A DNA stretch of 64,000 bases from Pelobates cultripes (lineage: Eukaryota > Chordata > Amphibia > Anura > Pelobatidae), in contig OW240918.1 in the NCBI GenBank assembly GCA_933207985.1, positions 115,871,433-115,935,432 of the forward strand, given 5' to 3'. A program made the position numbers and the translations under genes. The notes beneath the pieces are model-generated. The model saw only the letters and a list, made by a program, of their open reading frames with translations, did not search any database and had not been told where the DNA came from. Positions 56,947 through 64,000 of the stretch are shown here, piece by piece. Position 1 is the first letter of the stretch. Every line of letters begins with the position of its first letter.

Positions 56947-58451
56947 GGGGGCGGGGCCTAACCACTGAACGAGCCAGACGCAGGTTGAGAGAGCTCCTCA
57001 ATCTTACTAAACTTATATGCCTCAAATAGGGTGATATTCCTCTCAATCAGGGCCCATATCGGCACCCATTGACCGAGAACACAGGGACCACTCTTGGAGA
57101 GAAAACTCGACGTTTGTAAGCACCATACAGGCGCTAAAGCTTCCTTTGGCCTACTTTCTGATTTTGGGCGGGAGACGCGGCCGATCTCCTGCCTATCAAA
57201 CAAGCAGAAGTGGTTGGGCTCCTGCTTTCCCCCCCCCTATAGACCGGCGGGGGTTATCCCGGTCCCTGCTGAGCTAAACACCAGGGCCAACCGAGCCACA
57301 AACGCCTACCCAGAGGCACTAAAGATAGTGGCGTGCGGCGGCTTACAAAATGGCGGACGCATGTAACCCAGCACCACAAGACAACGTACTTCATGAAGCT
57401 AATCGGTCCCACAGTAACGTGGACAAACTGGAGGAGATATTCAATCGATTCTGGGCTACCCTGGAGGAACGGACGAGGCTGGAGACCGCTAGTCGCGTCC
57501 CACTGACAGGGGAATGGAAGCTGCGTGGGGTGAGGCCTGCGGAGCACTCCATAGGCGACTTGACACACAAGATAGCAGTTAACTCTGCATTACGCCTACC
57601 TGGGCCTGGAGCCACCCTGGTTCCAACCGCCAGGCACCAACCACGCCGGCGGAGAAGACGGAAATCACCACGCAAAGCTGACAGGATCTTCCGCATTTCC
57701 CAGGATGGGAAGAGGCTGGACCCAATTAAATACAGAGTTTGCGGCACAGAGATGATGGCTCCGCGATCTACCCGGGCCCAAGGAGGTTCCCTACCAGAGT
57801 CCTCTCACATCACCCACGCATGGTCTCACCCTGGACTGCACATGCCTGAAGGACAGGAGCCCAGCCGGGGGATCGGCTGAACAGCACTCAAGCGGACCAG
57901 GCATGTTGAGAACGCTGCAGATAAAATTCCCCCAGCCCAGCCTTTACCTATGTAGCATAGCTCACAGTTAATTCTGTTATGTGCAGGACGTTACATATGC
58001 CCCACTTGCATCACCAAATTGGGTCCTTTAAGCCTTAAACAGATTACATGTGGCAACCTGGGTAGGCCAGGAAATCTTATAAAATCCCATAAAGTGAAGT
58101 TGCTGTGGTTTGATACCCATACTTACCTGCAACACACCCACTAAGCACATATTAATGCCTACTGTTATATTATGCCCTAAATAGCTTTCCCGGTACTCTC
58201 AGCATCTATTTACTGTCTAGAGGTTTTTACTATGTTACAAGACTGCATTAACAAGCCCGATCTAGATTTGTTTCTTTAGCATGTTTACTAGCCTGTCACT
58301 CTAATTAAAAAATGTGTGCATGTTCTCTCCAACTGCCTTATCACCTGTAAGATATGCTTTTTGTTATTCTTGTCATTGCTGTTGTGGCATGAATAGACTG
58401 CTTGTATACACTGCACAACAAAAATAAAGAATTAAAAAATAAAATAAATAA
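56947..58451 (+). mobile_element. Short L1-like element with 12-bp target duplication
   Basis: Flanked by aaaagtagatat at 56935-56946 and 58452-58463, with an A-rich tail (aaaaataaagaattaaaaaa). The 5' part begins gggggcggggcctaaccact and shares gaccggcgggggttatcccg with the element at 6693. No reverse transcriptase: a second non-autonomous copy of similar build. Confidence 0.85.
57350..57880 (+). CDS. ORF in short L1-like element, 176 aa
   Basis: Starts MADACNPAPQDNVLHEANRS in a CG-rich context usual for L1 ORF1 starts. It contains an Arg-rich patch (RRRRRRKSPRKADRIF). No coiled coil, RRM or CTD of L1 ORF1p is evident. It may be only the remnant of ORF1 fused to downstream sequence by the internal deletion. 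Confidence 0.35.
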   Translation: MADACNPAPQDNVLHEANRSHSNVDKLEEIFNRFWATLEERTRLETASRVPLTGEWKLRGVRPAEHSIGDLTHKIAVNSALRLPGPGATLVPTARHQPRRRRRRKSPRKADRIFRISQDGKRLDPIKYRVCGTEMMAPRSTRAQGGSLPESSHITHAWSHPGLHMPEGQEPSRGIG

Positions 58452-58654
58452 AAAAGTAGATATAATTCCCTTATTTAATACTGGATTCACTTGAGAAAAA
58501 TATTTTCCTTACAATCTGGTGATTTAAAGGTCATTTTAGCAACAGTTGTTTGTGAATCTCATTGAGAATTTATCTTGCAGGGAATTTTTCTATTATCTGT
58601 CATTCTGTATTTACTGATTTATACAGTTGCACTTACTAATTATCTTTTTTAAAG

Positions 58655-58826
58655 GAACATTTATTGGACTGACTTGCTACAAAATAAAGTGAAGCCCCCG
58701 GTTATTCCAACCATCCATGATGTCAGTCATGAAACCGTTATCCCAGCAGAGATCTTTTTAAGCCGAATACAATATCCATGGAAACTTTTACAGGAACAGC
58801 AGGATATGTTTAAAGATTTTACTTGA
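58655..58826 (+). CDS. PKN-like kinase C-terminal exon
   Basis: After ctttttttaaag-type acceptor. It reads NIYWTDLLQNKVKPPVIPTI, DVSHETVIPAEIFLSRIQYP, WKLLQEQQDMFKDFT and TGA. PKN has DWSALMDKKVKPPFVPTI, REDVSNFD and SEEEQEMFRDFDYIADWC. The AGC C-tail is thus recognisable up to the hydrophobic motif. The turn-motif TP site is not preserved, and the protein would stop within the hydrophobic motif, several residues early. Confidence 0.88.
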
Positions 58827-59325
58827 CTGCAAGCACATCTTAAACAGTCAAGACTATAGATAATATCAGGTTGCTCCCTAACAGACTACACCACTTTTAC
58901 CTCAATACAGGAACACCGTATTTTCAACCTGGAATGCAACCACTAGCCGTATAGACCCTACCGAATATTGCCTACACAAGACGTTAACCATGCAGATATA
59001 TCACATAGTTTAGATTTGACCTCAGGTGGTCAAGTAAAAACTCAAGCTATTGATAACGGTTTGGCTACTCAATAAAAAGTTTTTAATTAATTCTCTATGA
59101 AACGTTTTCAATTGATTGAATATGTATGTGTACCAATCATGAGAGAGAAATTGTAGTGAAGAAGAAGACAGATGAGAAAAAAAAAAAAAAACATAACGAA
59201 AGCATCAAATAACAAAACCATAGAAAAGTTACCTGCGGCCTATCCCAAATTCTTATCCACATTTATATAACTGGATGTTTTCAGTTATAGCACCCATGCA
59301 CACGCCTATGCTTCTCACTGTATGT
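58827..59325 (+). other. 3' flank of the kinase locus
   Basis: AT-rich sequence after the last exon. aataaaaagtttttaattaa at about 59071 could serve as a polyadenylation signal; this is inference from position only. Confidence 0.4.
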
Positions 59326-59364
59326 GGTGTGACAGTGTGTGTGATTGTGACAGTGTATTAGTGC

Positions 59365-59398
<34 letters not shown>
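59326..59398. repeat. (TG)n microsatellite
   Basis: tgtgtg run ending at 59398, preceded by imperfect gtgacagtgtgtg copies. Confidence 0.9.
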
Positions 59399-59639
59399 GA
59401 ATGTCATGTCTAGCGAGGATCTTTCATTGCTGCTCTGAAAAAAATGCTATTAAATGTGATGGGCATAGTGCACAGGACACATGAACTGGTCATGTATTAG
59501 TGACAAAATAGCTGATTACAGCACTGAAAGGGGTAATTTGGTTGTACAGGAATGTGCTCTGTGTCAGATCACAGGGAAAGGGTTTGCAAAATGAATTCTT
59601 CCTTTTAGGCCCAGTCCACAACTGTGTCGCTTTGTTAAC

Positions 59640-61780
59640 TGGGTGTCACGTACTTACCTGTACCCGGAGCCGCTCCCCTTGTCATGCTGCGTCAGGCCCA
59701 GAGAATGCTCCACATGGCCGTGCAGCCTGAATAGGATCTATGCTCACCTTCGGTCCCGCAAACTGCTCCCTCTGCTAGTACGCTTGTCAAACTACAGCAC
59801 TTTAAAATAAATTTTATTTTCATGACGTCACTATATACATCTATTAGTACTCTGTTTGTGAGATTTGCCATACCTGTAAGTTGGGGTACGACCCCCATGA
59901 CATTGGAAAATTTTACACACAAATTGTCCTTACGTCTATATTTTCCTAGAATGCCTGGCAACACACCATTTGCCTGTATTTCTTCACAGACCTTAGGCCA
60001 TTTTGATATGCTAATTGACCAATAGCAGTCTTCAGACAATTTTCTGCCAAAAGTTATACTCAATAAACATAATAACCCAAAAGTTATCTGTCATGCCTCC
60101 TATTGTACATATTCAGAAAAGAAAGAGGGCGCCCTACAAAGGGTGTTTAAACATGGGTAGTGTAACTTAACACAATTTGAAGGAACTGTGAAGTCCACTA
60201 TTACCATTATAGGTAAAAATATAAATATATATATACTTGCTGTGGGTTGGTTTTAGCTGTCACAGCTTGAGCTGAACAACTCTGCTTGCTCTGCCATTGC
60301 GGCTTTCCATTGGGTGAGTACCAGAGTGTAACTGCGTCACGCTACTATTTGTGTGAAATTAGGCTATAAAAAGCAGTGGTCCATGAGGTTAAACTCACAA
60401 GCCACCTAAACAAGTAAACATACAGTGAAGTTCAGAAGCTTCCGTTCCTAACCTGCCTTTCTATAGTTTATTTAAATTTTATTTATGGTCTTTATTTTGA
60501 ATTTTGATTTTCCAACCTAAATAAATGGACAGTACATTTTATCATTGTGGTATAGTGTCTATTTAAAGGCCACAAAGTGTGTTTTCCTAGGTGTTAGATG
60601 CCAGGTATTTGCTTACAAGTTATATGAACAGGTACGTTGTGTTGTTTTATAAATAAAAGTGGTTGAAGTTACAGTTGGTTTAAATTCCTATCAATAAAGA
60701 CCACAACCGTACTCCAAATATTAGCTTCAGTGTGTTTATTTTATTAGTATTTTTTTTGTTAATTTTCCTTTCCGTAACACATACATTCCAGTTATGGTTA
60801 AGCATTGGTGTTCCGGGGGAAACTCTTCTGCCACGATGCTCCCCAGTCTTGCATGGCTTGCAATCAAATAAACATTGCTTAATACAGCTGGGGTGCAACA
60901 GATTAGTCATGACTGGCAGATACCTTTATATTTAAACTGGCCGCACTGTACAATGGATCTGCCTTTAAACACGTGGTACTCCAATGTGCTCCATGACATT
61001 CATAACATAAAACTGGGTAAATTAGGTGGAAAATGGTAGCTATTAAAAGAAAAAAATCACAAGAAATGAAAATTATTCCCTTTTTTCCCCCACAAGTACT
61101 TTCTAAGTAAAATAATGAAGAAAACCATCTGCGTCTCTTTTTACAAATCCCTGGTATGCCATACAGAATGTAACTTTCTTCAACGCATATTTAATATATT
61201 CTACCACAAACAGTAGGCAATTTTCCCTCATGGCGCAAAATATCTAAATTATCTCTGCTATACTGTTAATAGCTTGCTTGATCTTGCAAGAGTCGCCTGT
61301 GTTTGATTATCGTTCAATTTACAGAGCAGGATATACAGATGTTTAAATTAAGTTAACATCTGATTGAAAATCAAACCTTTTTTTCATGCAGGCTGTGTCA
61401 GTCACAGCCAAGGGAGATGTGGCTTGGGTGGCATAAAAAGAAAAAAATAATTTAACTCCTAAATGGCAGTGAATTGAGTAGTAAGACTTCATGGGCATTT
61501 TCTATAGTCAAAAACAGATTAATTAAGCTAAAGTTGTCTTGCTGACTATACTGCCACTTTAATATTAATATAAACAACATCAGGAGAGGTTGGTTACCTT
61601 TCTAAGAATCATGTTTACATCCCAATAAGTGATTGTGTTTTGTCAGTGTCTGATTTCTTAATGATTCCGTTACCTGGGGATGAAGGCTAATTGTATCGTC
61701 ATTTGATCACTATGAAGAAATAGAAATAAAGCATCTAATTACACTAGTGCCTAATATACATATTAGAATTTCTTAATTAT
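59640..61780. other. Unassigned repeats, no gene recognised
   Basis: 59640-59760 begins gtgtcacgtacttacctgta, a motif met in frog repeats. 60110-60660 contains ggctataaaaagcagtggtc, a TATA-like box in a possible LTR. The remainder is AT-rich. No supported coding sequence. Confidence 0.35.
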
Positions 61781-61794
61781 ATGAAGAATATATG

Positions 61795-61880
61795 TATTTA
61801 TTTATTTATTTATAAAATATTTTACCAGGATTGATACATTGAGATTTCTTTCGTTTTCAAGTCCTGGGTCCACAAAAATA
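61795..61880. repeat. Fragment of an interspersed repeat
   Basis: tataaaatattttaccagga followed by ttgatacattgagattt and tcctgggtcca is a motif common in frog sequence. The class is not certain. Confidence 0.4.
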
Positions 61881-62341
61881 TATGCACAAAAACATTTTAA
61901 ATAAAAATTTCCACAAATTGTTAGAGAAAAAAAAAATGAACTTCTCTTACAGGTTAAATAACGTGTTTAAAAACATTAAACAAATATACTGTATATTTGT
62001 TTCTTTGCTCCAGCAGTACAAAGAAAACACTTGATAAATAAAATATTTTTTGCATCATGTCAAACAGATGCACTGTTCCTGTTTCTATAAAATAGTACTT
62101 GCGATGATAACCAATATTACGTAAATATCATAAGATTGCCAATATTATGTTTTGGACAAGCACCTAGGTATGACTTCAGTGTCAAAACGTACACTTGTTT
62201 TTGCCAAGATCACCTCTAGGACACCAAGGTCCAAGTATGACTTTTGTTCATTAACAGTGCACCTTGTAACCTATTCTACACCCATAAATAAAGTATTTCA
62301 ATTCAGAATTTGATCAATGTTCTCCTTGTCAATTTCTGTTT

Positions 62342-62470
62342 AACCCCTTTAAGGACGGAGGAAATTGTTTAAGTTTTGACCAAAACTAAACCTAGAATTT
62401 AAGCAATATGTGTCCTTACACTTCTAAATCATTTTGTTCAGGAGAAATAGGGCTTTAATTTCACAAATAT
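62342..62470 (+). repeat. piggyBac-like terminal end
   Basis: ttaacccctttaaggacgga resembles the left end of the element at 14245 (ttaactccttaaggacgg). The matching right end was not found in the window. Confidence 0.55.
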
Positions 62471-62529
62471 TTTTATACGAAACATAATTTAGTATGAGTA
62501 AAATATAAAAACAAATGTGACAAATTTGC

Positions 62530-63064
62530 AGCCCCATGTCCAATCCAGTGTTAATTTTGTCGACTTACAATTTTAGTCAGATTTTAGTCCACTAACATTT
62601 TTGAGATTTAATCAACTAAAACTAGTCTACAACAATTTAGATGACTAAAATACGACTAAAACTAAAATGTCTTTTTAGTCAAAAAACACAAAGAGACACC
62701 AAGGGGCTGGGGAAGGGGCAAAAGAGACAGATGGAGGCTTTCTTTCCCAAGTTCTGCATGGTGTTTTAACTGTGAATGTGATAATGCAGTTAGCTTTTAC
62801 TGCATACAAATAAACATATTGTATGGGGTTTTGGAAACTTGCAGTGTCAAATATAGGGATTTCCTTTTTTCAGTTTATTACAATTGAAAATTAGATTGCT
62901 TTGCTTGGCCTATCTTGCATATGTTGTCTTTTATAATAGCCACTTAGTAATCACTGGCCAAAGCTAGTGTTCATATTTCTTGTTTTTTGGGGGAATTTTC
63001 CACACACAAATTGCCCTCATATTTGATCTTTGCATTTTTCACACAAAAAAATGCCCCTTTCCTG

Positions 63065-63095
<31 letters not shown>

Positions 63096-63570
63096 TTTAA
63101 AATTTGATTGTAAGCATATATTTTGATTTTAACACACTTAGAATAACTATATATATATATATGTGATGTGACATGTGGTTGTGGTGCAGCCCTATGTCCA
63201 ATCCAGTGTTAAATTTGTCGACTTACAATTTTAGTCAGATGTTAGTCCACTAGCATTTTTGAGATTGAATTGACTAAAACAAGACTAAAAATTTAGATGA
63301 CTAAAATACGACTAAAACTAAAATGGCTTTTTAGTCAAAAAACACAAAGAGACACCAAGGGGCTGGGGAAGGGGCAAAAGAGACAGATAGAGGCTTTAAT
63401 TAAACCCATTAGTTTTTGTTGTGTCGTATTAAACACTAAACACTACTGGAGATTTAGTAGACAAAAACTAGACTAAAACTAAACTAAAACAATTCAGATG
63501 ACTAAAACATGACTAAAACTAAAATGGCTTTTTAAGTTAAAACACTATGACTAAAACACTGGTCCAATCT
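62530..63570. repeat. Direct duplication of a 'gactaaaactaaaa' repeat
   Basis: About 210 bp (from ccaatccagtgttaattttg to gacagatggaggcttt, 62539-62740) recurs at 63199-63394 with few changes. A third, partial copy lies at 63450-63560. The repeat is rich in gactaaaa and its complement ttttagtc. A (TA)n tract lies between the copies at 63067-63090. Confidence 0.85.
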
Positions 63571-63828
63571 TCTCATACAGAAAATGGCTCCTTCTACAGA
63601 GCGCAGCCTTCAATCGGCCATGCTTTATTATAGACATCCAGCATCTGCTGCAGGACACTTGGGGGCAGAGGTGTCACATAATAAAACAGTTTGACTAATT
63701 ACTGTGGAATGATGCTTGGAATATATTTGTCTCTAGTTTCCATATACTAAATATATACTAAATACACAGGAAAAGCAGGGACTACATTATCTCATGTATA
63801 GCCTTCATGTTAATAAAAACTGACAGTG

Positions 63829-64000
63829 GGCGGAGCTTAATGCAAGGTTCTGTTTCAGTTGACAGAAAAATGTACCCACAATCCATCAGTACAGTCAAAC
63901 CCACAGAAGGCACGCAGCAGACATCATGGCAGATGGGACAAAATGGCTGCTCACAGGTATTGATAACTGGTGGGAAAAAAAGTACCACGAATACCTGTGA
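63829..64000 (+). mobile_element. Start of a possible L1-like element, cut by window end
   Basis: gggcggagcttaatgcaagg followed by cagacatcatggcagatggg resembles the GC-rich 5' ends and ATGGC start of the L1-like copies at 56947. Continues beyond the window. Confidence 0.4.

Noticed and set aside
59692..60063. 123-aa open frame on the minus strand
   Set aside because: It overlaps repeat-like sequence, has no domain and no splice or promoter context.

Overview
The window is vertebrate nuclear DNA, most likely from a frog. It is AT-rich, exons are short with GT/AG-type borders and long introns, and it is crowded with repeats typical of anuran genomes: Tc1/mariner, TTAA-flanked piggyBac, DIRS and Ngaro-like tyrosine-recombinase retroelements, L1-like elements with target-site duplications, a CR1/L2-type 3' end, and many (TA)n and (TG)n tracts. 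There is no bacterial-style gene organisation. The species call is inference; the eukaryotic exon structure is seen directly.

The unique content is a degenerate tandem array covering about the first 59 kb. Its units combine two unrelated gene parts. The first is a set of spliced exons of a protein kinase N (PKN/PRK)-like AGC kinase: an HR1a-like exon (6451, 13771, 38109), HR1b-like exons (20412; 9254, 21112, 39481), a Ser-rich exon (22337, 40821), an acidic exon (24287, 42177), and kinase N-lobe exons A, B and C (copies near 356-850, 24528-25004, 42502-43038 and a remnant at 48550-48842). The second is an intronless eIF4G-like middle (MIF4G) segment, present about six times (2037-4830 split by a transposon, 9962-10975, 10985-12248, 26723-27315, 28580-29515, 36725-37905). 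It lies downstream of kinase exon C and upstream of the next HR1a exon. Shared intron sequence links the units, so this is segmental tandem duplication, not scattered insertion. Kinase C-lobe exons (activation segment 49278, helix-I region 56457, C-tail 58655) occur once, at the right end.

Every kinase N-lobe, HR1a and MIF4G copy inspected carries stops, frameshifts or broken splice sites, mostly different from copy to copy. The exons expected to carry the catalytic loop and DFG motif were not found. The array therefore reads as a decaying locus, although the activation-segment and C-terminal exons remain open.

Mobile elements account for most other sequence. They are: a broken DD34E Tc1 element inside a MIF4G copy (3098-4655) and a truncated relative (49598-50505); two short L1-like elements with 17- and 12-bp target duplications (6693-8111 inside the HR1a exon; 56947-58451); a piggyBac element with a mutated, internally deleted transposase (14245-18275); a Tc1/mariner element with an apparently intact 338-aa DD37E transposase (18381-19948); a CR1/L2-like 3' end (25590-26080); a TIR element (27665-28535); a 660-bp palindromic DIRS derivative (29659-30318) beside a nearly full DIRS element on the minus strand (30316-35968); a Ngaro-like RT/RNase H fragment (44340-45420, minus); and a degraded L1 (51860-54480). 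The last 5 kb holds no gene I recognise, only repeats.
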